Made by a program: the position numbers and the translations under genes
The notes under the pieces: generated by a model
Seen by the model: only the letters and a program-made list of their open reading frames with translations
What the model was told of the DNA's origin: nothing
The model's database searches: none
Part shown: piece after piece, positions 45,135-57,213 of the stretch
How the letters are laid out: every line of letters begins with the position of its first letter
Numbering within the stretch: the stretch's first letter is position 1
Origin: Halictus rubicundus
Lineage: Eukaryota; Arthropoda; Insecta; Hymenoptera; Halictidae
Reading direction: 5' to 3'
NCBI RefSeq assembly: GCF_050948215.1
Contig: NC_135150.1
Location: forward strand, 20,191,943-20,255,942
Length of the DNA: 64,000 nucleotides

Positions 45135-45389
45135 GTAAGTACAAATCTGGTCACGCTACCACACCCCCAAATGTGAGCCCCGCGAGTTTCCTTAGGAGGC
45201 CGGTGTTTAACGAGCGAGCTGAGCAACGTCGCTTTTGTAGCTCGACAGCTTTGACAGAAAGCGAGCTACTTTTTCGTATCGCAGCGGGAAAGTGGATCAA
45301 AGATTCGGTGGGATCGAAAAGGCCGGTGGCTCGAACAAAGCGATTCTGCTCGCAGAGCATCGAGAGCAGAAAGGAAGAACGACACGGGA

Positions 45390-45392
<3 letters not shown>

Positions 45393-45424
<32 letters not shown>
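45393..45424. repeat. (GA)n microsatellite
   Basis: Sixteen GA units. Confidence 0.95.
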
Positions 45425-45427
<3 letters not shown>

Positions 45428-45844
45428 GCGAACTCAGAGGCGAAGGAAGTATATTGTCCACGACGAAAATGCAAATTGGATGCGCCGCGGTGGACGCCTG
45501 TTCGAATGCATTAAGGATGCGGCTAGGAGAAGCGTGGGGGTGGGTGTGCACAGGCGGGTCGTTAATTTTTTTACACGGCCTGCGGATCGGGAACGCCTGC
45601 CGAACGACGACGACGGTGGAGGACGAGAAGTTCTTAGCTGGCTGTTCCGTTGGTCGTTATTGCCGGTGGATCATAATTATTACTGGCGGCTGTGAAAGGC
45701 GATCGTAACCGCGCGTCGCAGCATGTCGACTTCATTAGAGCCGCACAAACTCGACGTTTCCGCGACACAATGGAATCAGTAATTACAGTTGGTTTTCTTC
45801 TTTTATTGTTCATCCGCGACGTCGACGTCGACCGTGGTGGGAAA

Positions 45845-45869
45845 CGTCGTCGTCGTCGTCGTCGTTGTC
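45845..45869. repeat. (CGT)n microsatellite
   Basis: About seven CGT units. Confidence 0.9.
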
Positions 45870-47329
45870 GGCGCCGTCTATCGATCGTTTCCTTTAAAAA
45901 GAAAGTCAACCCCCGGCCCGCGAAAGAAGACAATACACTCACTCCCGCTCCAGCCGATTTTCATCGTCGATATTCCCGGACTGGAGTACAAATTTAAATC
46001 TGTTTCCCCCTCCCCACCCCCCGTTTCACTCTATCATAGCAGACGAATTGAAAACCCTGCTAGACTGTTCCTTCTTTCACCGGCCTTTTTACGGCCGCTA
46101 GCATTGTGCTCGTCGTTATTGCCGAATCATAATTATGCTCCTCCGAGCCCGACACCGGCATCGTCGACGACGAGGACGTCGACGTCGCGACGCAATCGCT
46201 GAACTCTCGCCAGGTGCCTTCCTGACTGGCACGGAGCGATTTAACCCATTGCAGAATGATTCATTTTGCTGCAGAACTTCCTCATCATTCACAATTTTTT
46301 ATACTTCACAAAAGGAAAATTGATATCGTATATTTTCTTCGGTGGCTAAAGATCTGGGCTAAAGAATTAGAGATTAGACTGAAAGATTAGCCTGGAATGA
46401 GAGAGTGCTATTTTTTCTTTAAAAAAATTGATTTCTATTAAAATCTATTAGAAAAATATGAAAGATGGAAAACATTGCAGAACATCAGTACACTTCTTAG
46501 AACTCGATAAAGCCACGGAAGGGAGGAATAAATTTCTGTTTGGGACCCTCGAAATTCAATTAATAATAACAATTTTTATTTTACGTGAAGATTCCAACTC
46601 TAAGTGATTTATTTGATTGCGTCTGCAATTTTCACCACGAGTCTGGCAATGATGAGGTGACGAAAGAACAATATTAATATAAACATAATAATAATGCTTT
46701 GAGGTTTGCAAAATTGAGATACATACTCGGTCCTGTAAAATCGCCGAACATACACACCTGTCAACGTTGTACCAGTACGCAGTGACACGTCACCGTCTAG
46801 ATTTGTCATAGTTTAAGCAACACGCCCCGACAGATGCAGTAACAAACATGGACATAGCTTTACGAGAGCTCGTATTTTTCACGAGCCCGTCGACCGGTTC
46901 GCGTCTTCAGACGTCCTTTGTGAGCACCGACACCCTTAGAACCCCCTTGGAATATCGATACCGGGACATTGGAGGGTCGGCGTCTATTTTTACGGGTGTC
47001 CCGTCGCCTAGTATCGGATCGATCATCCTTTAGCCTGGCGCCGGAGCCTTTCTCTCGTTTAATTCCAATCCTGGCGCGAGGCGCCTCGAAATCGCCGGAA
47101 TTGAATCTCCTTCGGACGCTTGACTATCAATCATCCGCGAGCGTCGGTTTAGTCAATGTGGATCGGAAAGTAGTAGGGACGCTCTTTTGAGGTCTGAAGT
47201 ATTCGATTTCTGACAGTGGAGGCGTTCGATGATGTCTAGAACGGTTCCACGCTTACTGATGAAGTTGGTACGAGCTTTGGATAATCGTTCAGCAACTTGG
47301 TTTGAGGACAGTTTTACTAAAGTGCTTGT

Positions 47330-47420
47330 TTAACACTAATCCTACCACCGCCGGTTAAGTTGACCCTTTCCAACTTCTGCGTACAATTTCGTACGTACAA
47401 CATTATCGCATCGCTATTTA
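47330..47420 (+). mobile_element. TTAA-type terminus, fragment
   Basis: TTAACACTAATCCTACCACC resembles piggyBac-like MITE ends in form. No partner end was found, so this is tentative. Confidence 0.25.
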
Positions 47421-49691
47421 TCTTTACGACTTTTCTTAAAGTATGTATACAATGTATTTTTCTGTATTTATTTTTGGTTTAGTTTTTTCCCAAGAAATAT
47501 ATGTATCTTGTCCCACCTACCGCGGCCTAAGCTAAACCTAAACAATCAGTATAGAAGAAAGGCTATTCTCAATGTGGCATGGCCAACTCAAAATAAATGA
47601 GCCGCCTTATTGAATGAGACGGTATCAAGTTACGCACGTGCCTGGTTGATAATACTGTTTCATGGCAAACGCATCCAAACAGCAAAGATGGACGACACAG
47701 TACAATTTTGTAAATTGAGAAGAGAGCATCGCAGTATTTTTTGTATAATTGAAATTATATGAAATTATACTCAAAATTAAAACGCATTTTCCTCCAAACG
47801 CAAAATTTCGCACGCCGTGCAACGTAGCTCAAAAACTGATTACTCGATCTTTATGAAACTTGGTATATACTTGTATATTCTATAAATAAGTGGCCACAAC
47901 ACGACGAGCTCCGATTTTTAAAGTTTTTTTTATTTAAAACATTGTTATTAACAGAAAATCATAACAGAAAGTCCATTTTTTCAAAACTTTGCCATTTTTG
48001 TAATTTTGTAAATCTTAATAAAAGAAGAATGTCGTGTTGTGCGTATTTGCATAAATTAACGATTCCATTTTGATTTTATTGTTTGAGATCATTTTTGTGC
48101 ACTGTACGCTTCACGGCGCATTTCCGGGATGCCATTTTCAAGCCGCCATTGCACCATTGATATTAACGATTAAAATTTATAAAAAATATTTTTGTTCACA
48201 TTATATCGGTAACAAATGACACCTCAAATTTTAAATCATCCTATGCATTACATTTTTCAAAAAGAATTCTCGACAAAACAGGCCGTTTACGCAAGGTTCC
48301 CACCTTAATTTACTTCGACCAATGTGTTAACTCTAACCACACTTCACAAAAAGATAGTGCGTATCCAGATGCCCATTAAAATGTTGTTCGTCTCGAATGA
48401 AAGGTTGTTCCAATCGTCAATTCGTCCAAGTGTCTCTAACAATTCAGTGCCTCGGAGGCTTGAAGCATACAAACCGGAAACAAACTCCTGTATTCGTGAT
48501 TCGTCATCGATAATTACTCACCGCGGTGACTGGGGAACCGTGTTTATAAATGGGTGAGCCGTTCTCGTCTTCCGATCGATGAATATCGTGTCGTTCGTGG
48601 GACACGTTCGCGAATGAGCCTTGTTCCCGGCGCTGTCACCGAGTTTCGCTCGATAATCCGTGCGACACGGTGCTCGCGGCGCGCCGCGACGTCGCCGACG
48701 ATCCTCTTCGCAACCTTCCGTCACACCTTTCCAGCCAGACTTAATTACGACTGTAACGTAACTTGCCGAGTGATCCGCGCGAGCTTCAATCCACGCGGGA
48801 CGGAGCCAGAGATTCGTCGTCGCTGGGGGCAAGCAAACTCACGCCGCCGCCGCCGTCGCCGATGACGACGACGAAGACGACGATGACGCAAACTCTCTCG
48901 TCGAGCATAGCGAAGCCATGCCGAGCCGAGGAGAACAGCTCTCTCGGTCTGGTGTCCTCGGGGACGCGGTACAACGGCATTACGCGGACCTCCTGGCCGC
49001 AGCAGCCTCTCCTCTACGCACGCACGGAAATCCGGAGCTGTATTTGCGTCCCCCGGCCTCTGCATAATGCACGAAGTAAACAGCCGCTGCCGGGACCCTA
49101 CCGCACCCCAAGGATCCTCGCCAAGGTAGATCGTACCGAACCACTTCGCTAAACTAATCAGCCCTCGCGCGAGCACCGGCCCGCGACTCTAGCAAAAATC
49201 AACCGCACGCAGACGACCTCCTATACTGGCCGTAAAAATAGATAGCATCGTCGCTGTAACTAATAATCTTGGAGAATACCGGTAACGCTGAGACTTTCAC
49301 ATTGCAAAGCTGCCAGCCCTGCTCGAAGGAAGTTTGGTCATTATTGATAGCTTATTTTCTTGGTAAAGATCGCCATAGCGTCATTCTATACCTTTGGTGT
49401 AGACTTTAGCCTGACCAAGTAGTCAGTGCATGGTTGCCTTTGATCTGGAAAATCGAGGTGAAAATAATCAGTGTGAGATTTAATTAGTGGAGCCACTTGA
49501 GGAAATTGACGAGTTCACTTGATTGGAATATGGGACTGGATATGATGAGAAACAGACTGCCGATTTGCATGCAAAAGGAAAATTGCCTGTGTTCAATTAG
49601 AACCAAAAATGAGTAGCATTATAGAATAAACTTCGACTGCGAATGCGTAGGAAATATTTACACTTTATTACGGAATGTACGGCCGCACAGA
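47421..49691. other. No gene seen; probable old repeat at 47.8-48.3 kb
   Basis: The AT-rich stretch 47820-48300 (phrases such as GATCTTTATGAAACTTGGTA and AAGTGGCCACAACACGACGA) looks like decayed transposable-element sequence, but I cannot name the family. A CpG-rich block over 48520-49180 has antisense-overlapping frames. A family B fragment lies at 49555-49608 (GACTGCCGATTTGCATGCAA). Confidence 0.35.
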
Positions 49692-49711
49692 TACACACAC
49701 ACACACACACC
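49692..49711. repeat. (AC)n microsatellite
   Basis: Ten AC units; a CT repeat follows at 49782-49800. Confidence 0.9.
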
Positions 49712-49781
49712 CATCGGAGGTATTTGTTTTCCGCGAAAACATAAACGGAGCGTCCTCGTACTCTCTCCCCTCGCTGTCCCA

Positions 49782-49800
49782 CTCTCTCTCTCTCTCTCTC
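49782..49800. repeat. (CT)n microsatellite
   Basis: Nine to ten CT units. Confidence 0.9.
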
Positions 49801-49924
49801 CGCTGTCCTCCGTCCGTGTTTTGTTTACACGTGTCACACACAACATTAGAAGGTGCCAAGCAGAAAGGCCTTTCTTGCTCTATTGAGTTTGATAAGCTCG
49901 AACTAATAGAGAGTTTACCAACTA

Positions 49925-50420
49925 CAGTGAATTCTCGATATACAGTGAATTCTCGTTACTAGTCAGTGCCAACCTTACGATTTGGAGTCAGTGGAACTAC
50001 CCACACCACCGAGGTGAGGGGCCATTGTATCGGAGAAAGACATTTTCTCACTCTTCTTGTCACCATCGGTTAGTAGTCATAGGCTTATGACTTATAGACG
50101 GATGTGACTCTTAGGTTTCCAGCGTGTCCTGTGTATTTCAAATGCGACGCCCGGCGAGAACCTCAGATTTCGTCTAAGAGTCAGTCGCCAGTACCGCGCA
50201 ACTGATTTGCAACGGGAATTCACTGTATGTCAACAACACGGATCTTGCCAGCGTCGTGTATCGTCCAGGAAACATACCCGAGGCGTGTTATGTTTACAAT
50301 CCTCGGCGTCCGAAGCCTCTCGAGCTTTGAGGTCCCTCACGGGGTATACCCCGCGGTAGTGGGGATAATTCCGCGACGTTTATCATATAGGCGTTGGCGA
50401 CATATATAGAGAAATCACTA
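49925..50420 (+). mobile_element. Family A MITE with a second MITE inside
   Basis: It starts CAGTGAATTCTCGATA at 49925, breaks at 49940, and resumes TGTCAACAACACGGATCTTG at 50228. It then runs through the full core to ATATAGAGAAATCACTA. The interruption is the 283-bp element at 49943-50225 bounded by TA on both sides, exactly at the TA inside GATATATG of the A terminus. Confidence 0.85.
49943..50225 (+). mobile_element. 283-bp MITE sharing family A ends
   Basis: The left end CAGTGAATTCTCGTTACTAG and the right end TTTGCAACGGGAATTCACTG are inverted repeats. The outer 13 bases are the same as family A, but the interior is unrelated. TA is duplicated at 49941-49942 and 50226-50227. The shared ends suggest one transposase mobilises both families. 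Confidence 0.8.
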
Positions 50421-51835
50421 CAGCGTTACAAGCTGTTTTCTCAGAATCTAATGAAGATATCGATTTCATTCATTTTTGTAATTAAATGGATTAGGGGGGC
50501 TAATATTTTAGTATTTACTAAATTTTCTTGGGATAACTTTCGGGGTGAAAGGGGGAGCGCCAAAGTTTTTTCAAATGGGAAATATTATTGATTTTTTGTT
50601 CTTGTGATACCTCTCATGAAACTGAATAACATTTACTTGAATAATTTTTTCATTGAACGTGTTAATCTCCATCCGTATAACGAGACAGATTCGTCATAAA
50701 AATTTCAAATAGAGCTTACTAAATATGAATGTCAATGAATGTGAAATAAGAATACCACTTTTTGAAAATATTCAAAAGCCATAAATGCATAAAGATCCGC
50801 GGTCTGGTTATGACATAATAAATATTTACGAAAGTAAATGTAGGCATGAAGTATTTTTCCTCTTCTGTGGAATTAAGGAGGCTCCAATCAATGTAAAGAA
50901 AATCGTGTCGGAAGTGTTTAAGGGCATCGATCGAAACTGTTTAACTCCGAGCACCACCAACACGATCAAGGGCCTGGTCCCTGAGCCAATGAGCGCGGAG
51001 AACATTTTTCAATGCAATCGAGCGGCTATTCGCGCGATCGATGGACCCGGCCGCGTTTAAAGTTCCTCGAGCGACAGCCGGCGCGCGATCCTCGGATCCT
51101 CGGACCTGGAGCGGCGCGGCGTGTCTGAGAGCGGAGTCCGAGAATGCCAGGAGCGACATTACGGCACGGTTATTACTCGAGGCGTCGTCAGTCCGGTGGA
51201 GATCGCCCGGAACGCGGCGGGAACGATGTCGAAAATGTCGATCATCTGCCTGGCCCGGTGGAAGCGTGCGCGGCCCTGCTAGCATTTCGTTGTATCGATA
51301 CGTTTCCGCGCGCCGCTCGGTCACTCGGGCGCCGTTCGCGACATCTAATTTCCTGTCTCGAAGATTCGCGCGGTTCTCCCGAGCTCGACGAACGTGTCCG
51401 AGTTCGTCCCGGCCCGGTTCAACGTTCCCGGGCGCAATTACTCGAGCATTCGATTCGGCGAAGTTGTTTGGCGCCGAGAACGATCCGGCAGCGAGTCGCG
51501 CAGCTCTGCGAAGCTCCGCGAAGCTCTGCGAAGCACTATGAAGCATTGGAAAGCTCGGCGAAGCTCTGGCGAGGTTCATCTGGCGCGGCTTTTGTTGGCT
51601 TGTCACGCGTTATTTACAAACGTCGCGCCCGGTTCACGGGAACGGCGAAATGATTGCGCGTAATGGACGATTATACGGGCTGAAGTTACAACAAATACTT
51701 CCGCCGCTAATTAACGAGCGTATTTCAACGCTAAACGCGCCGCTGTGCTAATGATTTCCATTACGTCGCGTCGTTGTGCCGCGCCGAATCGGTTCTCGTT
51801 TGTCGCGCATTAATTGTTTGGCGAAACGCGAAACC

Positions 51836-51837
<2 letters not shown>
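50421..51837. other. AT-rich then CpG-rich DNA, no gene seen
   Basis: A family B right-end-like phrase lies at 50784-50804 (CATAAAGATCCGCGGTC). Over 50941-51660 both strands stay open for 90-221 codons. The repeated phrase AGCTC(T/C)GCGAAGC at 51500-51570 is a small imperfect repeat. No protein family is recognised in any frame. Confidence 0.4.

Positions 51838-51899
<62 letters not shown>
51838..51899. repeat. (CT)n microsatellite, ~30 units
   Basis: Thirty uninterrupted CT units. Confidence 0.95.
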
Positions 51900-51902
<3 letters not shown>

Positions 51903-53260
51903 CTGCTCTTCGTTCCGCAGAGAAGAGGAAAAGATTCGAGAGAGAGAGGGAGAGAGCTCGTTGTCGGATCGAGTTCGTCCGATTCTCGGGGATTCCTGGG
52001 CCCACGGCTAAATTGGTCCCCTCGGAGACCATCACGGGCTTTTTTTCGTCGTTACGCTATTGCCCAGGGCCCCGGCGGACAACTTTCTTTGCCGCATGCC
52101 ACGGATTTTAGGGAGAAATCTCTGGCGGCGCGCGAGCGAGGTGGTCCTCGGACTCCCGGATCACGATGGCGAACCGACGACGACGTCTCTCTGTCTCTCT
52201 ATCCGGCTGATTAGCTACGAAACAGAGGACGCGACGGCGGCACGGCGCCAACTCCCCGCCCGTTCCGTTCGTTCCATCTGTCCGCCGATGTAAATAAGAC
52301 GACCGCCGACCACGACGACCGTCGACCGCTGCCGGACGCCGATGATTCGCGTGTGAACTCGACTCTCATTCGTGAGCTTCAACATTATTATTATTATTCA
52401 CTGGCACCAGGGTTTGACGAGAAGAACACACGTCAAAATATCGAGTCACGCTCGTGATGAAGATTCTGAACACTTGACGCCAAATCCTATGTCGACACGT
52501 TCGCGGACGCAAATGCTACAGCATTCAAATTTTAAATCCAATTTTTATTCATTTAATTTTATAGAACCTTAAGTTTTTGTAATCAATATACATTTCAAAT
52601 TGAAATTTGTTTCTGTAATTAGTATACGTTTCATTTGTCATTACCAATGACAATTAACTTATTGTTATTGTTTATTTCTAATCAGATTTCGGATAGTACA
52701 ACTAGTTTCAAGAACAATTGCCTGTCTATTTTTGCAGCTCACTGAAATTTTTACTGTCCGTGAACGTGTTAAGAAAGCCATCATGAATGTTCGGAATTCA
52801 AATTGGACCAACGACACCCAAACCGAACTGCATAGAATAAAAACCAATGTTTAGGAAAGCCTAAACGTTTCACAACTTTCTAGGAAATATCAGGTCGCGA
52901 TTACACGCTCCCGAACAGGACATTCTAGATATACAACATGCGCCGTGACCAACAGCATCCAACGTATCCTGCTCGAATTTTCTAAATTCTCTTCACAACG
53001 GTCCAGATTTTCCATCGAGGACGACCTCAAGACAAATCTGGACGAGGACAACATTGGAAACGTCCTCCTCTTTTTTATAGATATAGATATATATAAACTC
53101 TTATAAATTTGTTCTTTGCTGTTCCCCATCACAATGAAAACATTAAGCATAACCCTCTCCACAATTAACATTTGAGATATACGGTCGCCAGTGACGTAGC
53201 TGTCAATGTGACCACATTAAAATAAACCATAAATAAATAAGATTCTGAACAGAACTTTCA
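51900..53260. other. No gene seen
   Basis: CpG-rich to 52370, then AT-rich. The phrase ATCGAGTCACGCTCGTGATGAAGATTCTGAAC at 52439-52470 (also seen at 27003-27034) marks a decayed TTAACCCTTTGC-family fragment. Confidence 0.4.
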
Positions 53261-53261
53261 C

Positions 53262-53497
53262 TAGGACGTGTAAATACGTCATGCCGGAGGATGTAATTTC
53301 ATATTATTATTTCTTTTTTATTTATGCTTAAAATAAATGAAAACACTATGAAATATATATTTTTTCGTTTATTTATATATAAAGCACAAAGGAAAATACA
53401 AAATTACAAACAAATAGAAAAGGACGTATTCATGTATCCTACCCGTACCCGATATTGTTTACGTTTGACGTATTTATACGTCCCGCTCGGTTAACAG
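53262..53497. mobile_element. MITE with GGACGT..AAATACGTC inverted ends
   Basis: The left part AGGACGTGTAAATACGTCAT and the right part GACGTATTTATACGTCCCGC are inverted complements with small differences. GGTTAACAGGTTAA adjoins the right side. The interior is AT-rich. It appears to have entered an older TTAACCCTTTGC-family element, whose text continues at 53500-53633. Confidence 0.5.
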
Positions 53498-53633
53498 GTT
53501 AATTTCCTTTAAACCGAAATAAAATTTTAGTTTGGCGTTGTTAATGTACAGCTCCATTTTATTAGGAAATTACGAATTAGAAAAACGTTCTAATCACCGA
53601 AACCGTAAAATAAATCGTAGTGCAAGGGGTTAA
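53498..53633. mobile_element. TTAACCCTTTGC-family MITE, right part
   Basis: TTAATTTCCTTTAAACCGAA is shared with the copy at 26983-27234. The right end CGTAGTGCAAGGGGTTAA terminates in TTAA at 53630-53633. Confidence 0.5.
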
Positions 53634-54436
53634 TCAATTCAAAATAATATACCTATTAATATTCCTACTTTAAATTGCACCAACTCGTTTTTGCCATAAA
53701 TATGCATAAAATCCGTCTAGTAAGGTAGAAGAAATGGGGAGAAATAATGTGTAGAATGTTAGGTTAAAGTAGATTAAAGGTTGAATGAATAAAATTTATT
53801 GAGAGCCACGTTGCAGTCAATCGCCAACTCTCAATAGGAAAAGGTAAGCTGGCAACTCTGACTTTTCCGGCCGTCAGTTTTGTATAACCATAGCCCTCCG
53901 CTGAATGGGGGTAGGAAGGAAGGTGCGAGGGTGGCTTTGAGTCGGGAAAAGATGGGCCAGCGTCGTCGTACGATAAACTAGAACGCAGCAGGAAGACAAG
54001 CCGGCTTTCGCAGGCCTGACATACGACCTTCCTGGTGACTACTTGCCGCTACAAAGCCGTTCGCTCGACCTTACCCCTCTCCCCCTGCTAGATAACTTAA
54101 GCACTCTGGGGAGGGTGCAGCCGTTCGCCCGAGCCTGCTTAACCAACCACCGCCGAGAAACTGCGCCTCTAAGTAGTTGCGCATTCGTTGGCCCCGTTAT
54201 TAAGCCGCTATTCGAAGAGATGCGTCCTCCGGCTCGAGGGAAACCCCTTCCGCCCGCTTCGTCCCTCCGGGTCCAAGCGCAACCCTGTTTACCCGACCAC
54301 CCTCGCGCCCTCCTACACCCCCCTTGCACCCTTTCCGACCGCTGTGTGGATGTTTCGACGCCGCGTGCAACCAACTATGGGGAACAACGATTACGGGGGT
54401 TGAGACCCGTGTAACACCCTGAAAATAAGGTGATCC
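53634..54436. other. No gene seen
   Basis: An imperfect hairpin (ATTGAGAG...CTCTCAAT, 53797-53836) precedes a CpG-rich block in which both strands are open for over 110 codons (54039-54414). Nothing was recognised. Confidence 0.4.
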
Positions 54437-54636
54437 TTAACCCTTTGCCCTATAATATCGAGTCCCATCAAGATTATCGCGACGCAGATTTACGACGAAA
54501 TCTGCTGAATGCGCACCCTATTCATTTCGAAGCTGCATTCTATACAGGTCTAAAGGGCATAGAAATTTTAATAGTTGTCGCGCAAAGAAATTAAGCGTCC
54601 TGATTAGCAATGTAAAGTTACAGTGCAAAGGGTTAT
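54437..54636. mobile_element. TTAA-type MITE, TTAACCCTTTGC family
   Basis: The left end is TTAACCCTTTGCCCTATAAT and the right end is AAGTTACAGTGCAAAGGGTTA, with the final TTAA mutated to TTAT. About 200 bp, non-coding. Confidence 0.55.
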
Positions 54637-55190
54637 CTCTTCTAGAAAAATCTTACCAGGTATTTGCTTGATTCGCAGATATACAATAATTTGTTTTCTC
54701 TTAAAAATTGTAATTAAATTCGAAAATAGCGTGAACATTTTCTATTTTGTGCAGTCTCGTCATCACGATCAATGCATGCACTTGTACCAACATTGTCGTA
54801 TACAGAAATTTATATTAAAAATGTCCTCATTATATTTGACAGAAGCGTTGCGATCCTCAATTTGTTCGCGCGACACGCTTCTGTAAAATCGATGGCAACT
54901 TCGTTCATACATCAAATTTCGCATTGAAATTCCGGGAGCATATTTCCATATTAGTGTACGCTAGAAACAAATTCGGTTCTTTTCAAGTTACACGAGCTGC
55001 TTCTCTTCCACGAAGCTCAACAGCAGAACAGCAAGGAAACGCTAAAGTTTGTCCGCTCGAGATTAGACATCGGGTCACGCAGATCCAATTTCGAAGTGTG
55101 CATACAACTCGGCGAAGTATGACGATCATGCTGCAATCAGCATATCTCGATCTATCGTTACATTAAAAACAAATTAAGATTACATAAAAA
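54637..55190. other. No gene seen
   Basis: Mixed sequence with short open frames only. Confidence 0.4.
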
Positions 55191-56075
55191 TGATTGATGC
55201 ATAATTATTGCAAAATTGTATTATGCATAAAAATGATTATTATATGATTATTAATAACAATTTCCATTGTAATACACATTTTTTGCAAAAGAAATGTATT
55301 TCATATCGTGACATACACGAATACCGAATTTTTCTATAATAGTAAATTCCGCACTGTAACTGTGGCGGACAAATGGCAAAATTTTGGACAAAATTCCAAA
55401 TTTCTTTACGAATATGTTTTGTTAGTTATTCACAGAAAATTGCATTTAACAATACAACTACTTAATTTAAAAAGAAGTTAACAAATTTTCCACAATAGAT
55501 CCTAAAGGAAAGGTACCGGCACTTCTTAAAAAGTTTATAAAATGTAGAGTAGAAGTTAGTTGCAAACAAAACTATAAAATTCCGAAACTATAACAAGTAA
55601 TGTATCCGAATATGTAAGAATCTCAGGATATATTTTACCGATTTTGTTATATTTTAATTTGAAGTATTATATGCAATTAGTAAATAAAACCACGGTTGAA
55701 AATTTATATGAAAAATAAATCTGCTTTATTAAGTGTGAAAAGAATGCATATGCCATGGTGAGCACTTTCCATTATACAGAATTGTTATTGCAACACTTAT
55801 CTACAATTAATGTAATATTTTTCGATTTTTGACACTCTAGACAGTGCGGCCGTGGCAAAATTTTGTACAAAAATCTGAAGGTTACTAGTGTACATGTCAT
55901 GGTAACTATTCACAAAAAATGAAATTTAACAATAAAATCAATAAATTAAAAAAAAATTAACAATATTTATGTATGACATGATTGTTAAATGATTAATAAT
56001 ATCAATTTCCTCCTAATATGCAGTTTTGCCAAAGGAATTTATCGTACATCGTGATATACAAGTGTAGTGAGATAT
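55191..56075. repeat. Two diverged duplicated blocks in permuted order
   Basis: Block 1 (about 55225-55320: ATTATTAATAACAATTTCCATTGTAATA...TTTTGCAAAAGAAATGTATT) matches 55985-56050. Block 2 (about 55366-55490: GGCAAAATTTTGGACAAAATTCC...ATTTAACAATACAAC) matches 55850-55965. The order is 1-2 then 2-1, which fits an old tandem array with loss of intervening parts. The whole segment is very AT-rich. Confidence 0.45.
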
Positions 56076-56454
<379 letters not shown>

Positions 56455-56806
56455 CCACTCCGGATCGGCTCTGCTCTCCGCACGGTTCCGCAGCAGAGGG
56501 AATTAAAGCGCGAAGGGTGCGCAAGGAGGAAAAGAGGGAAAACCCTCGAACGTGGTGAGAGTCCGGAACGACGCCCGGGCATTCTCGAAATTTTCAAAGA
56601 GTCCGCCGGCGTGCGCGTTCGAGCGTCTCTCCAGCCATTACTTCTCTCTCGCCCAGTGTTCTCTCGCCAGGTATTTCGTTTAGAGTGCCGAAAGCTCGGA
56701 GCTACGCGCCGCCCAATACGCTTTTACCGAACCGACATCGATCGGCCGAAATCTCGAGCCGAAACTCCAGCAAAACCGGCCCCCAAAAAATACAACAATC
56801 GAAATA

Positions 56807-57013
56807 CAGTGATTCCTTTATATATGTCGCCAAGGCCTGGATGATAAACGTCGCGGAATTATCCCCACTACCGCGGGGTATACCCCGTGAGGGGCCGCGA
56901 AGCTCGAGAGACCTCGGACGCCGAGGAGTGTGAACATAACACGGCTCGGGTATGTCTCCTGGACGATGTATGACGCTGGCAAGACCCGTGTTCTTGACAA
57001 ATATCGAGAATTC
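56807..57013 (-). mobile_element. Family A MITE copy, one end lost
   Basis: After TA it starts CAGTGATTCCTTTATATATG in minus orientation. It has the complete core (GGGGTATACCCCGTGAGGGG) and ends TTGACAAATATCGAGAATTC. The final CACTG is replaced. Confidence 0.85.
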
Positions 57014-57117
57014 GGAAAGAACGATTCAAACGTTCATAGCGACTCGATCCGGCAGAATATTTTGTCGAGGGAGTGGAGGTGATTCCTTGGAGAAGAATAA
57101 GGACGAAATGTAGAATA

Positions 57118-57211
57118 CAGAGATTTTCCTATATATGTCGCCAAGGCCTGGATGATAAACGTCGCGGAATTATTTCCACTAGGGTTCTTGACATATATCG
57201 AGTATTCACTG
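57118..57211 (-). mobile_element. 94-bp deleted family A MITE
   Basis: CAGAGATTTTCCTATATATG begins the copy and ATATATCGAGTATTCACTG ends it, with TA on both sides. About 100 bases of the core are absent, so GGAATTATTTCCACTAGGGT joins directly to TTGACATATATC. Confidence 0.85.
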
Positions 57212-57213
57212 TA

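Larger units (their letters stand above)
45135..47329. other. CpG-rich and AT-rich DNA, no gene seen
   Basis: It contains a GA repeat (45393), a CGTCGT repeat (45845-45869), and a decayed family B-like stretch at about 46500-46600. Frames of 100-154 codons cross the simple repeats or overlap in antisense. Confidence 0.4.

Noticed and set aside
50227..50409. Repeated 60-90 codon frames with shared text such as VVGIIPRRLSSR in several places
   Set aside because: They are all translations of the family A MITE (10.2, 25.7, 27.3, 50.2, 56.8 kb), on whichever strand the element lies. The element has no conserved start or codon-level conservation.
50941..51606. 221-codon minus-strand frame, with 166- and 169-codon frames on the plus strand
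   Set aside because: High GC/CpG composition with few stops on both strands. The translations are Arg/Ala-rich and unrecognised.
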